Positions 1-8,094 are shown, counted from the stretch's first letter. The stretch is 64,000 nucleotides of DNA from Mycolicibacter terrae (GCF_010727125.1 NZ_AP022564.1:2418001-2482000); one strand, 5' to 3'. Notes: a model not told the origin generated them from the letters alone. Numbers and translations: made by a program.

Positions 1-176
1 AGCAACAGCGCGCCGATCCGCTCAGCGAGCACCGCGACCTGTTGCTTTTCCAGCACCACCGAGACCACCCGCTCGTCGTGCACCGCCTGCAGGTAGAAGG
101 TGCGATTCCCGGGTTGGCCGACGGTCCCGGCCACGAAGCGGTCGGGCGTGCGGAAGACGTGGATTGCTCGAGACAT
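1..176 (-). CDS. DUF3090 family protein, N-terminal part only
   Basis: The window edge cuts this gene, leaving the first 58 or so residues. The protein opens MSRAIHVF and continues with RFVAGTVGQPGNR and FYLQAVH, the start typical of the actinobacterial DUF3090 family (Rv2134c in M. tuberculosis). The biochemical role of the family is not established. It lies just downstream of a phosphoglycerate-mutase-family gene on the same strand, as in M. tuberculosis, so the assignment rests on both sequence and order. The ATG at 174-176 is the only sensible start. Confidence 0.88.
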   Translation of the reverse strand, partial: MSRAIHVFRTPDRFVAGTVGQPGNRTFYLQAVHDERVVSVVLEKQQVAVLAERIGALL

Positions 177-226
177 GGCATCTCCAAAATACCGGCAGTC
201 GGCAACCGCACCGGTATCCGCGTCGG

Positions 227-913
227 CTAGGTGGTGGACCCACCGACCACGGCGTCGCTCGACGAGCCGTCCGCGGGTGGCGAATCCTTGACCGCGGCGG
301 CCAGCGAGGCGCCGGTGTGGTTGAGGTGGATGACGAACGGGCGCAACGGCGTGTAGCGGATCACGCTCGCCGACGCCGGGTCGGCGGTGATGCGCTGGAA
401 ACCGTCCAGGTGCACACCGAGTGCGTCGGCGATCACGGCCTTGATGACATCGCCATGGGTGCACGCCAACCACAGCACGTCGGCTCCGTGCTGCTGCGCC
501 AGCCGCCGGTCGTGGTCCCGCACAGCGGTGACCGCACGAGCCTGCACCTGCGCCAGTCCTTCGCCCTCGGGGAAGATCGCCGCGCTGGGCTGAGCCTGCA
601 CCACCCGCCACAGCGGTTCCGACGTCAGCTCGGTGATCTTGCGCCCGGTCCAGGTCCCGTAGTCGACCTCGGCGAGCCGGTCGTCGATCACCGGTTGCAG
701 CCCGAGCGCGGCGGCCAGCGGTTCGAGGGTGCTGCGGCAGCGCAGCAGCGGTGAGCGCACCAGGGCCTTGATCGGCAGGCCGTCGAGCCGGTCGACGAGC
801 TGTGCCGCCTGCTCCCGCCCCCGGTCGTCGAGCTCGATGCCTTCGGTTCGCCCTGCCAGCACCCCGCCGGTGTTCGCGGTGGACCGGCCGTGCCGCAGCA
901 GGATGACGGTCAT
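227..913 (-). CDS. histidine phosphatase (phosphoglycerate mutase) family protein
   Basis: A 228-residue protein of the histidine phosphatase superfamily, homologous to Rv2135c. The catalytic LLRHG motif is at residues 5-9, with His8 as the phospho-acceptor. A second acid/histidine segment (LACTHGD) sits in the C-terminal half, as the fold requires. Members dephosphorylate small phospho-metabolites; the substrate cannot be read from sequence. The ATG at 911-913 overlaps the uppP stop codon by an ATGA junction, which fixes the start and indicates co-transcription and translational coupling with uppP. Confidence 0.92.
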   Translation of the reverse strand: MTVILLRHGRSTANTGGVLAGRTEGIELDDRGREQAAQLVDRLDGLPIKALVRSPLLRCRSTLEPLAAALGLQPVIDDRLAEVDYGTWTGRKITELTSEPLWRVVQAQPSAAIFPEGEGLAQVQARAVTAVRDHDRRLAQQHGADVLWLACTHGDVIKAVIADALGVHLDGFQRITADPASASVIRYTPLRPFVIHLNHTGASLAAAVKDSPPADGSSSDAVVGGSTT

Positions 914-1764
914 GGCCGGCCCGCCAGCACGCCGGTGGCCAGCAGGACCAGGATCGTCGTCCCTGCCAGCACCCGATACCCGACGAACCAGTACATGCTG
1001 TGGGTGACCAGGAACTTCAGGAACCACGCCACCGCCGCCCAGCCCACCGCGAAGGCGATCAGGGTGGCCACCACCAGTTGCGGCCCGGCGGCGCTCATCC
1101 CGGCGCCGGCCGGGTGAAACGCGTCGGGCAGGGAGAACAGCCCGGAGGCGAACACCGCCGGGATGGCCAGCAGGAATCCGAAGCGGGCGGCCAGCTCCCG
1201 GTCCAGTCCGGCGAACAGCCCGGCGCTGATGGTCGCGCCGGACCGCGACACGCCGGGCACCAGCGCAAGGGTCTGTGCCGAGCCCACCAGGACAGCGTCG
1301 CGCCAGGTCAGCTGCTTGGCGTGGCGGGTCTGCCGGCCGAGGTACTCGGCGGCGGCGATCACCGCCGAGAACACCACCAGCGCGGTGGCCACCACCCACA
1401 GGTTGCGGACCCCGGAGCGGATCTGGTCGGTGAACACCAGGCCCAGCACACAGATCGGGATGGTGCCGATGATGACGTACCAGCCCATCCGGTAGTCGGC
1501 TTCGCGGTCGGCGGCCAGCCGTGTCCCGGTCAGCGCCGACGCCACCCCGGACAGCCAGGCCGTGGCGATCCTGGCGATGTCCTTGGCGAAATAGACCAGC
1601 ACGGCCACCTCGGTGCCGAGCTGGGTCACCGCGGTGAACGAGGCTCCCGCGTCACCGGCGAAGAACAGCCGTGACACCAGCGCCAGGTGCCCCGAGGACG
1701 AGACCGGCAGAAACTCGGTGAGCCCCTGGACGATCGCCAGGACGATGACCTGGGGCCATGACAT
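910..1764 (-). CDS. uppP: undecaprenyl-diphosphatase
   Basis: UppP (BacA family) dephosphorylates undecaprenyl (in mycobacteria decaprenyl) pyrophosphate to recycle the carrier lipid for peptidoglycan and arabinogalactan synthesis, and its loss sensitises cells to bacitracin. The 284-residue membrane protein has the two family signatures: an N-terminal [11 protein letters not shown] segment (about residues 17-27) and a [10 protein letters not shown] segment in the middle, which form the active site facing the periplasm. Multiple hydrophobic helices follow. The ATG at 1762-1764 gives [14 protein letters not shown], the usual family start; the longer open frame upstream runs into the sigma-factor promoter region and is not used. 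Confidence 0.95.
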   Translation of the reverse strand: MSWPQVIVLAIVQGLTEFLPVSSSGHLALVSRLFFAGDAGASFTAVTQLGTEVAVLVYFAKDIARIATAWLSGVASALTGTRLAADREADYRMGWYVIIGTIPICVLGLVFTDQIRSGVRNLWVVATALVVFSAVIAAAEYLGRQTRHAKQLTWRDAVLVGSAQTLALVPGVSRSGATISAGLFAGLDRELAARFGFLLAIPAVFASGLFSLPDAFHPAGAGMSAAGPQLVVATLIAFAVGWAAVAWFLKFLVTHSMYWFVGYRVLAGTTILVLLATGVLAGRP

Positions 1765-1901
1765 CGCGGGCTCCAGCACCGGCACGACCTCAGACACGCC
1801 AAAGACCGTACCGTGGGCCTCCCCCCAGCACCGATCGCGGGAGTGGCGCGAGCCGGTGGACCGGCGCACACTGAATTCACCGCTGCCGTCGTCACCGGCA
1901 G

Positions 1902-1929
1902 TGAACCCCGGGGGCGGTTCTGTCGTATT
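1902..1929 (+). promoter_or_regulatory. SigL-type ECF promoter before the first sigma gene
   Basis: TGAACC at 1902-1907, a 16-bp spacer, then CGTATT at 1924-1929, 20 bp before the ATG of the first sigma gene. The elements match the TGAACC / CGT consensus reported for SigL and related ECF sigma factors. Three other copies with exactly the same spacing lie in this window. It implies autoregulation of the sigma gene. Confidence 0.75.
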
Positions 1930-1948
1930 CCCCACCGGAAGGTTGGTG

Positions 1949-2464
1949 ATGGAGATTCCGGAAGTCGGCGCCATGCGGACGCTCTATGACCAACACGCTG
2001 CCGCCCTGGCCCGCTATGCCCTCCGGCTGACCGGTGACCGCTCCCGGGCCGAGGACGTGGTCCAAGAGACGCTGCTGCGTGCCTGGCAGCATCCCGAGGT
2101 CGTCGACGACGCCTCCCGGTCGGCGCGGGCCTGGCTGTTCACCGTCGCGCGCAACATCGTCATCGACGAATACCGCAGCAAGAGGTTCCGCTCCGAAAAG
2201 CTCTCGACCAACGGCGACGGGCCGCCGGAACGGCCCGGCCCGGACGACCTCGGCATGGCGCTGGACCGGATGCTGATCACCGACGCGATGGCCGCGCTGT
2301 CCGCAGACCATCGTGCCGTGCTGCGGCGTTCCTACTATCAGGGCTGGAGCACCGCCCAGATCGCCACCGACCTCGGGATCGCCGAAGGCACCGTGAAATC
2401 GCGACTGCACTACGCCCTGCACGCACTGCGCAATTCGCTGGACGAGATGGGAGTGACGCGATGA
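1949..2464 (+). CDS. SigL-like ECF sigma factor, first copy
   Basis: A 171-residue ECF RNA polymerase sigma factor. Region 2 (about residues 8-75) has [31 protein letters not shown] and the DEYRS end of region 2.4. Region 4 (about 110-165) has the helix-turn-helix segment [16 protein letters not shown]. The sequence is very close to M. tuberculosis SigL, including the GVTR C-terminus. The stop overlaps the next gene by ATGA, the usual layout for a sigma factor and its anti-sigma factor. ATG 1949 follows a GGAAGG ribosome site and lies just after a SigL-type promoter. A second paralogue is at 4149. I infer autoregulation; the inducing signal is unknown. Confidence 0.93.
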   Translation: MEIPEVGAMRTLYDQHAAALARYALRLTGDRSRAEDVVQETLLRAWQHPEVVDDASRSARAWLFTVARNIVIDEYRSKRFRSEKLSTNGDGPPERPGPDDLGMALDRMLITDAMAALSADHRAVLRRSYYQGWSTAQIATDLGIAEGTVKSRLHYALHALRNSLDEMGVTR

Positions 2465-4089
2465 CGGGCCACTTCGACCCGGGACCGATCAACGGCAACG
2501 GCAACAGCAACGGTCACGGTCACCCCTATACGACCTGGGACGCCGCCTACGTGCTGGGATCGCTGTCCAACGCGGACCGTCACGAATTCGAGGCACACCT
2601 GGACCGCTGCTCGTCGTGCCGGGGCGCGGTCACCGAACTGGCCCCGCTGCCCCGGCTGCTCTCGCTGCTGTCCCGCGACGAGGTGACCGCCCTAGATGCG
2701 AGCCCGGCACTGTGCCCGGCGCCCGGTGGCGTCCGATCGCTGCCCGCGGCGGCTCCACCGGTGGAGACGGTCATGCCGCTCTTCCGGACCGGCAATTACG
2801 CTCCGGTGGCCGATGAATCGACCGCTTTCGACCTCCCCGTGGACGGGGTCATCCCTGCCGAACTGAACGGGTGGTACCTGCGCAACGGCCCGAATCCGCG
2901 AACCGCCGGCGGCCACTGGTGCATCGGCGACGGCATGGTGCACGGGATCCGGCTGATCCACGGCCGCGCGGCCTGGTATCGCAACCGCTGGGTGCATACC
3001 GACAGCTTCGAGCATCCGTCACCGCTGTACGGCGCCGACGGACGCCGCAACCTGCGCTCCAGCGTCGCCAACACCCACGTGGTGCGCCACGCCGGGAAGA
3101 CCCTGGCGCTGATGGAGACGTCGCTGCCGTACCAGATCACCAACGACCTCGAGACGTTGGGCGCCTACGATTTCGGCGGCAAGCTGGCCGACGCGATGAA
3201 CGCCCACCCCAAGATCTGCCCCGACACCGGTGAGCTGCACTTCTTCGGGTACGGCAGCCTGGTGCAACCGCACGTCACCTACCACCGTGCCGACGCCGGC
3301 GGTGAGCTGACCCTCAGCCGGCCCATCGACGTTCCGGCGCTCACCCTGATGCACGACTTCGCGCTCACCGGCGAGCACATCGTGTTCCTGGACCTGCCCA
3401 TGCTGTTCGACCTGGATCTGGCTGTGACCATGGCCGACAACCCGGATCTGCCCTACCGGTGGGACGACTCCTATGGAGCCCGACTGGGCGTCCTGCGCCG
3501 CGACGACCCGTTCGGGGAACTGCGCTGGTTCGACATCGACCCGTGCTATGTCTTCCACATCGTCAACGCCTACGACGTCGCGTCGCCGGCAGGCGATTCG
3601 ATTGTGCTGCAGGTGATCCGATACCCGGAGCTGTGGCGCGACGACAGCGCGTTCGATGCCTACGCGGCGCTGTGGCGCTGGACGATCGATCTGCGAACAG
3701 GCACCGTCGAGCAGGTTCAGCTCGATGACCGCGGCGTGGAGTTCCCGCGGATCGACGAGAGGCGATCCGGTCGCCCGGCCCGCTACGCCGTCACCGTCGG
3801 CACCAACGCCCTGGTGCGCTACGACCTGCGCGACGGCACCGCCGAGGAGCACCGGTTCGGCGCCGAGGGCCTGCGCGGCACCGCCGACGAGGCGGTCTTC
3901 GTCCCGGCGGACGGCCGGTCCGACGACGAATTGGCCGGTTGGTACCTGAGCTACGTCTACGACCCGTCCCGCGACGCCAGCGACCTGGTGATCATCGACG
4001 CCGCCGATTTCACCGGCGAGCCGGTGGCCCGCGTCCGGATGCCGCGGCGGGTGCCGCACGGGTTCCACGGCAACTGGCTCACCGCCTGA
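2461..4089 (+). CDS. fusion: zinc anti-sigma domain plus carotenoid-cleavage-type dioxygenase
   Basis: A single open frame of 542 residues with two unrelated parts. Residues 1 to about 90 are a ZAS anti-sigma domain: WDAAYVLGSLS, then the HX3CX2C zinc motif at His46, Cys50 and Cys53, matching the anti-sigma protein at 4676. From about residue 103 (LFRTGNYAPVADE) to the end is a full RPE65/carotenoid-oxygenase domain, with all four iron-binding histidines in their motifs: His249 (AHPK), His298 (MHDFALT), His366 (FHIVNAYD) and His536 (PHGFHGNWL). There is no membrane segment, so unlike RslA it should be cytosolic. It overlaps the sigma gene by ATGA. By family, the enzyme part would oxidatively cleave a carotenoid, apocarotenoid or stilbene-like double bond; the substrate is not known. 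An anti-sigma factor gated by an iron dioxygenase is my inference. Confidence 0.9.
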   Translation: MTGHFDPGPINGNGNSNGHGHPYTTWDAAYVLGSLSNADRHEFEAHLDRCSSCRGAVTELAPLPRLLSLLSRDEVTALDASPALCPAPGGVRSLPAAAPPVETVMPLFRTGNYAPVADESTAFDLPVDGVIPAELNGWYLRNGPNPRTAGGHWCIGDGMVHGIRLIHGRAAWYRNRWVHTDSFEHPSPLYGADGRRNLRSSVANTHVVRHAGKTLALMETSLPYQITNDLETLGAYDFGGKLADAMNAHPKICPDTGELHFFGYGSLVQPHVTYHRADAGGELTLSRPIDVPALTLMHDFALTGEHIVFLDLPMLFDLDLAVTMADNPDLPYRWDDSYGARLGVLRRDDPFGELRWFDIDPCYVFHIVNAYDVASPAGDSIVLQVIRYPELWRDDSAFDAYAALWRWTIDLRTGTVEQVQLDDRGVEFPRIDERRSGRPARYAVTVGTNALVRYDLRDGTAEEHRFGAEGLRGTADEAVFVPADGRSDDELAGWYLSYVYDPSRDASDLVIIDAADFTGEPVARVRMPRRVPHGFHGNWLTA

Positions 4090-4100
4090 TCGGGCGGCGG

Positions 4101-4128
4101 TGAACCAGCCGGGGTGGTCTTTCGTGTC
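4101..4128 (+). promoter_or_regulatory. SigL-type ECF promoter before the second sigma gene
   Basis: TGAACC at 4101-4106, a 16-bp spacer, and CGTGTC at 4123-4128, ending 20 bp before ATG 4149, with a GGGAGG ribosome site in between. Spacing and distance to the start are the same as at the first sigma gene. It begins 11 bp after the stop of the fusion gene, so the second sigma pair can be transcribed on its own. Confidence 0.75.
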
Positions 4129-4148
4129 ATCACCGGGAGGTAAATCGC

Positions 4149-4679
4149 ATGCCTATTGCGGCCGGCACGGTCACCGCCACGGTGAACACCAGAGACGCCC
4201 AGATCACGGCGCTCTATGACGAGCACGCGGCGGCCCTGCGGCGTTATGCCCTGCGCTTGACCGGCGACCGGGGCCGCGCCGAAGACGTGGTCCAGGAGAC
4301 GCTGCTGCGGGCCTGGACACACCTGGAGATCACCGGTAACACGGCCCGTGCCTGGCTGTTCACCGTCGCCCGCCATCTGATCATCGACCAGAGCCGCAGT
4401 TCCCGGGCGCGCCATGAGGTCGGCTCGCTCGAGGACGCACCCGAGCCCGCCGGCCCCGATGAGGTCAACGCGACCCTGGATCGGATGCTGATCGCCAAGG
4501 CGTTCGGGCGACTGTCCCCCGAGCATCGCGAGGTGGTTCGCCGGTCGTACTACTGCGGCTGCACCACCGCGCGCATTGCCGCCGATCTCGGGATCGCCGA
4601 GGGTACCGTTAAGTCGCGGCTGCACTACGCCGTACGCGCGCTGCGGATCGCATTACAAGAGATGGGGGTGACCCGATGA
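4149..4679 (+). CDS. SigL-like ECF sigma factor, second copy
   Basis: A 176-residue ECF sigma factor, clearly a paralogue of the one at 1949: [20 protein letters not shown] and [12 protein letters not shown] in region 2, and [24 protein letters not shown] in region 4. Both end in MGVTR. Both resemble M. tuberculosis SigL. Its stop overlaps the start of an ordinary membrane anti-sigma gene (ATGA). The start at 4149 has a strong GGGAGG site and is preceded by a SigL-type promoter. With near-identical region 4 helices and identical promoter architecture, the two sigma factors probably recognise overlapping promoter sets; that is inference. Confidence 0.93.
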   Translation: MPIAAGTVTATVNTRDAQITALYDEHAAALRRYALRLTGDRGRAEDVVQETLLRAWTHLEITGNTARAWLFTVARHLIIDQSRSSRARHEVGSLEDAPEPAGPDEVNATLDRMLIAKAFGRLSPEHREVVRRSYYCGCTTARIAADLGIAEGTVKSRLHYAVRALRIALQEMGVTR

Positions 4680-5386
4680 CACAGCGATGGGGTCACACCA
4701 CGCCGGATGGGCGCGGTGAGCCCGGTGACGCACCGGACATCGGACATGCCTACGCCATGTGGGATGCCGCCTACGTGTTGGGGTCGCTGTCGGCGACCGA
4801 CCGGGAGGCGTTCGAGGGGCACCTGAGTGGGTGCCCGTGGTGCCAGGGCGCGGTCGCCGATCTCGAGGAGATGCCGGCACTGTTGTCCCACCTCGACTTC
4901 GAGGACCTGGCGTTGCTCGATGCGGACTGCGACGAGGATCCGATACCGGCGCTGCCGGCGCCGCGCCCCCGGTTCCGGCCACGGCTGTCGTGGCTGGGAT
5001 CCGCGGCCGCGGCCGCCGTACTGGCCACCGGCGTGTTCGTCGGTGTCGCCACTCAGTCGCCACCGCCGCCGAAAGTCGCGGCGATGCCGATGGTCCAGGT
5101 CAACACCGCACTGCTGGCGTCGACCGTCGCGCTCAGCGACCAGGACTGGGGCACGCTGATCGAGCTGCGCTGCGTCTGCCTTGCCGACAGCAGCGCCCCG
5201 CATGATCTGCTGGCGATGGTCGTCGTGGGCCGCGATGGCAGCCGCAACCGCCTGGCCAGCTGGGTGGCGAACCCCGGACATACGGCTACGCCCACCGGTA
5301 GCACCTCGATGTCGGCCGATCAGATCGCGTCGGTGCAGGTGGTGTCGGCGGACAGCGGCGAGGTGCTGTTGCAGCGCACGCTGTGA
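4676..5386 (+). CDS. RslA-like zinc anti-sigma factor, membrane anchored
   Basis: A 236-residue anti-sigma factor. The cytoplasmic N-terminus carries WDAAYVLGSLS and the HX3CX2C zinc motif at His49, Cys53 and Cys56. One membrane helix follows at about residues 104-126, then an extracytoplasmic domain of about 110 residues. This is the architecture of RslA, the SigL anti-sigma factor, which holds the sigma factor at the membrane until oxidation releases zinc. It overlaps the second sigma gene by ATGA, so the two are a cognate pair. The zinc domain closely resembles the N-terminus of the fusion protein at 2461, so cross-binding between the pairs is possible. Confidence 0.9.
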   Translation: MTQRWGHTTPDGRGEPGDAPDIGHAYAMWDAAYVLGSLSATDREAFEGHLSGCPWCQGAVADLEEMPALLSHLDFEDLALLDADCDEDPIPALPAPRPRFRPRLSWLGSAAAAAVLATGVFVGVATQSPPPPKVAAMPMVQVNTALLASTVALSDQDWGTLIELRCVCLADSSAPHDLLAMVVVGRDGSRNRLASWVANPGHTATPTGSTSMSADQIASVQVVSADSGEVLLQRTL

Positions 5387-5391
5387 TCCTT

Positions 5392-5406
5392 ACCCGGGTA
5401 CCGGGT
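5392..5406. terminator. short inverted repeat between convergent genes
   Basis: ACCCGG, loop GTA, CCGGGT fills the 19-bp gap between the anti-sigma gene (plus) and the FAD oxidoreductase gene (minus). It may act as a weak terminator in both directions. There is no T-run, so this is tentative. Confidence 0.35.
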
Positions 5407-6422
5407 CAGCGCGCCAGGCTGTGCACCATGCCGCCGAACACGGCGGGCAGGGCCGCGCAGGCCGGCACGATGGCTCGCCGGGCGGCGCGCGGTGAACTGG
5501 CCAGCACCAGTGTGCGGGTCAGCAGGCGGTAGTGGCGGGTGATCCGATGCCACGCCTGCTCGTAGGAGGCCGGGTTGTCGTCGACGATCGCGGCCACGGC
5601 CGCGGCGGCTTGTTTGACGGCCAGGCTGATGCCTTCGCCGGTCAACGCGTCCTCGTACCCGGCGGCGTCACCCACCAGCAGCACCCGCCCGGCGACCCGA
5701 CGCGAAACGACCTGTCGCAGTGGGCCGCAGCCCCGGGCCGGACCCCGGCCGCAGTCCTGCAAATGGCGGGCCAGCCAGGGGAACCAGGCCAGGTCGGGGC
5801 GGCGTGAGGACAAGATCGCCACGCCCACCAGATCCGGTTGCACCGGCGTGACGTAGGCCTCGCCCCAGCGGGACCAGTGCACCTCGACGAACTCCGACCA
5901 TGCCGGCACCGTGTAATGCCGGCGCACCCCGTAGCGCCGGGGGGCCCCGGCCACTGCCGGGATCCCGACCGCACGGCGCACCGTGGAGTGCAGCCCGTCG
6001 GCGCCGATGAGCCACCGCGCCCGGATTCCCGCTGCCGTCACCCCGTGGCGGTCCTGTTCGACGCTCGAGACCTTCGTGGTAACCCATTGGGCGCCTTGTT
6101 CTTCTGCGCGTGCGGTGAGCGCGGCCTGCAATGTGGTGCGGCGCACCCCCTGCCCGAGCGGACCGGAGAACCGCGCTTCGGCACGGTGCCGCTCACCCAC
6201 GTAGGCGATCCCGGCCAGCGGCATCCCGGCCGGGTCGACCCCGATCGCGGCCAGTTCGGCCACCCCGCCGGGCATCAGTCCCTCCCCGCAGGCCTTGTCG
6301 ATCGGGTCGGCGCGCGGCTCGGCCACGATCACCGAAAGTCCCTGCCGGCGAGCGCACAACGCGGCGGCCAGACCGCCGGGGCCGCCGCCGGCGACCAGGA
6401 GGTCGGCGTCGAAGGTCGTCAT
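5406..6422 (-). CDS. FAD-dependent oxidoreductase of the geranylgeranyl reductase / hydroxylase type
   Basis: A 338-residue flavoprotein. The N-terminal dinucleotide-binding motif is VAGGGPGGLAAAL (about residues 10-22), with the second FAD motif VLLVGDAAGYEDALTGEGI in the C-terminal half. This places it among aromatic-ring hydroxylases and geranylgeranyl reductases. It is the last gene of a three-gene operon with a type III polyketide synthase and an ICMT-type methyltransferase, and its ATG overlaps the methyltransferase stop (ATGA). Related trios (srsABC in Streptomyces, and Rv1138c-Rv1139c with pks10/11 in mycobacteria) use this enzyme to hydroxylate an alkylresorcinol. I infer ring hydroxylation towards a quinone-like product. 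Confidence 0.88.
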   Translation of the reverse strand: MTTFDADLLVAGGGPGGLAAALCARRQGLSVIVAEPRADPIDKACGEGLMPGGVAELAAIGVDPAGMPLAGIAYVGERHRAEARFSGPLGQGVRRTTLQAALTARAEEQGAQWVTTKVSSVEQDRHGVTAAGIRARWLIGADGLHSTVRRAVGIPAVAGAPRRYGVRRHYTVPAWSEFVEVHWSRWGEAYVTPVQPDLVGVAILSSRRPDLAWFPWLARHLQDCGRGPARGCGPLRQVVSRRVAGRVLLVGDAAGYEDALTGEGISLAVKQAAAAVAAIVDDNPASYEQAWHRITRHYRLLTRTLVLASSPRAARRAIVPACAALPAVFGGMVHSLAR

Positions 6423-6919
6423 GCATACCCCAGCGCGGTGTTCTCCACCCGGATCCGCACCACCAGCAGCACTGCGTTGGCCACGCCGAAACCCACGGCG
6501 GTCATCCAGGCGGAGTGCACCAGTGGCAGAGCCAGTCCTTCGGCGATCACGGCCACATAGTTGGGGTGATGCAACCACCGGTAGGGGCCGGCCCGTACCA
6601 GGTCCGCCTGCGGGATCACGATCACCCGGGTGTTCCATCGCGGGCCCAGCGTGCCGATGCACCACCAGCGCAACGCCTGGCTCGCCACCACCACCGCCAG
6701 CATCGGCCAGCCCAGCCTCGGGATGAAGGCGCGTGGGGCCGCCCACACCTCGATCAGACAGCCGGCCAGAAGCGCCGCATGCAGCACCACCATCACCGGG
6801 TAGTGGCCGCGCCCGAACTCCGCACCGCCGTGCGCAAAGGCCCAGGCGGCGTTGCGCCGCGACACCACCAGTTCCACCAACCGTTCGATGCCGACCACGA
6901 CGATCAACAGGGTGTACAT
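6419..6919 (-). CDS. isoprenylcysteine carboxyl methyltransferase (ICMT) family protein
   Basis: A 166-residue integral membrane methyltransferase, close to Rv1139c. Several hydrophobic helices are followed by the C-terminal AdoMet-binding segment with RAGPYRWLHHPNYVAV (about residues 108-123) and a late glutamate-containing helix, as in ICMT-fold enzymes. Bacteria of this kind lack prenylated cysteine substrates; in type III polyketide operons (SrsB) this family O-methylates the alkylresorcinol. The start is 4 nt after the polyketide synthase stop and its own stop overlaps the FAD gene, so the three are translated as a unit. Confidence 0.88.
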   Translation of the reverse strand: MYTLLIVVVGIERLVELVVSRRNAAWAFAHGGAEFGRGHYPVMVVLHAALLAGCLIEVWAAPRAFIPRLGWPMLAVVVASQALRWWCIGTLGPRWNTRVIVIPQADLVRAGPYRWLHHPNYVAVIAEGLALPLVHSAWMTAVGFGVANAVLLVVRIRVENTALGYA

Positions 6920-6923
6920 GGGC

Positions 6924-7964
6924 TTACCAGCGCAGCAGGACGAGTTCGGAGCAGAACGCCGGCCCCATGGCCATCATCAAGCCCACCGATCCGGGCGGGG
7001 GCGGATCGGCCAGCGTTTCACGCAGCACGTCGAGCACCGAGACCGAGGACAGATTTCCGTTGTCCCGCAGTGATTTCCGGGTGTGATCCAGCGCATTGGC
7101 GCTCAGGTCCAAGCCGTTCTCGACGGCTTCGATCACCCGCGGGCCACCGGGGTGACAGATCCAGCTGGTGACATCGGAGGGCTCCAGTCCGTAGTCGGCG
7201 AGGAATTGGCGGACGTCCTCACCGAGATATTTCTCGGCGACGGTCGCCACGTCGGCGGACAGGATGATCCGGAATCCGTCGGTGCCGATGTGCCACCCCA
7301 TGACGTCCTCGGTGTCCGGGTAGAGGTGGCTGCGGGTGGCCAGCACCGTCGGCCCCGCCGTCGAGCGTTCGCCGCCGGTCGCGATGACCGCACCGGCGCC
7401 GTCTCCGAACAGACTGGACGCGACCAGATTGGCCACCGAATTGTCATTGCGCTGAATGGTCAACGAGCACAATTCCACTGCGAGCAACGCCGCGACGTGA
7501 CCGGGGAAGGCGCGCAGATAGTCATGCATGCGGGCCAGCCCGGCGGCACCGGCGACACAGCCGAGGCCGAACAGCGGGACCCGCTTGACGTCGGGCCGCA
7601 GCCCCACGCGCGCGGCCAGCCTCGCCTCCAGGGTCGGCACGGCAAGGCCTGTCACCGTCGTCGAAAAGATGATGTCGACCTCGGCGGGCTCGAGGCCGGC
7701 GGCGTCCAGCGCCGACAGCAGGGCTCGCTCACCGAGTTCCAGTGCCACATCGAGATAGACGTCATTGGCCTCGGTGAAGCTGCTCAGCTCGCCGTACCGC
7801 TCCAGGGGCAGCGCCAGCCGGCGATGGGAGACTCCGCTGGCGGCGCCGAAGCGCTCAAATTCCGGTCCAGCGAAACCCGCTAGGGCCGCGGTCATTTCGT
7901 CTTGACTGTAGCGGTGCGGCGGAAACGCGACGGTCGCCGAGGCAACGGTAGGAAATGTAGTCAC
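6924..7964 (-). CDS. type III polyketide synthase (chalcone/alkylresorcinol synthase family)
   Basis: A 346-residue type III polyketide synthase with an intact catalytic triad: Cys136 (GLGCVAGAAGL), His271 (CHPGGP) and Asn304 (GNLSS). Such enzymes extend a fatty acyl-CoA starter with malonyl-CoA to alkylpyrones or alkylresorcinols. Closest relatives by motif are mycobacterial Pks10/Pks11/Pks18-type enzymes. It leads an operon with a methyltransferase and an FAD hydroxylase and faces an MMPL exporter. The GTG at 7962-7964 is chosen because a SigL-type -10 element ends at 7972, which would start the transcript at or within a few bases of this GTG (a leaderless mRNA). No ribosome site is visible. 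Confidence 0.92.
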   Translation of the reverse strand: MTTFPTVASATVAFPPHRYSQDEMTAALAGFAGPEFERFGAASGVSHRRLALPLERYGELSSFTEANDVYLDVALELGERALLSALDAAGLEPAEVDIIFSTTVTGLAVPTLEARLAARVGLRPDVKRVPLFGLGCVAGAAGLARMHDYLRAFPGHVAALLAVELCSLTIQRNDNSVANLVASSLFGDGAGAVIATGGERSTAGPTVLATRSHLYPDTEDVMGWHIGTDGFRIILSADVATVAEKYLGEDVRQFLADYGLEPSDVTSWICHPGGPRVIEAVENGLDLSANALDHTRKSLRDNGNLSSVSVLDVLRETLADPPPPGSVGLMMAMGPAFCSELVLLRW

Positions 7965-7971
7965 ATTCTGG

Positions 7972-7999
7972 ATTACGCCGTCGCCGACTTCAGGGTTCA
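7972..7999 (-). promoter_or_regulatory. SigL-type ECF promoter of the polyketide operon
   Basis: On the minus strand TGAACC runs 7999-7994, the spacer is 16 bp, and CGTAAT runs 7977-7972. The expected transcript start, 5-8 bp further, falls at the GTG of the polyketide synthase. Its -35 box and that of the divergent exporter promoter form an inverted repeat 25 bp apart. Confidence 0.75.
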
Positions 8000-8024
8000 A
8001 TACCGACCTAGAGTGTGAATCACA

Positions 8025-8052
8025 TGAACCAAAGCGCCGTCCATTCCGTACG
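8025..8052 (+). promoter_or_regulatory. SigL-type ECF promoter of the MMPL exporter
   Basis: TGAACC at 8025-8030, a 16-bp spacer, and CGTACG at 8047-8052, leaving a leader of about 35 nt before ATG 8095. This is the fourth copy of the same promoter layout in the window. It ties the exporter to the sigma pairs. Confidence 0.72.
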
Positions 8053-8094
8053 CAACTAGGGGATTGGCGACACCTGAATCGGAAGGATCCCGCG

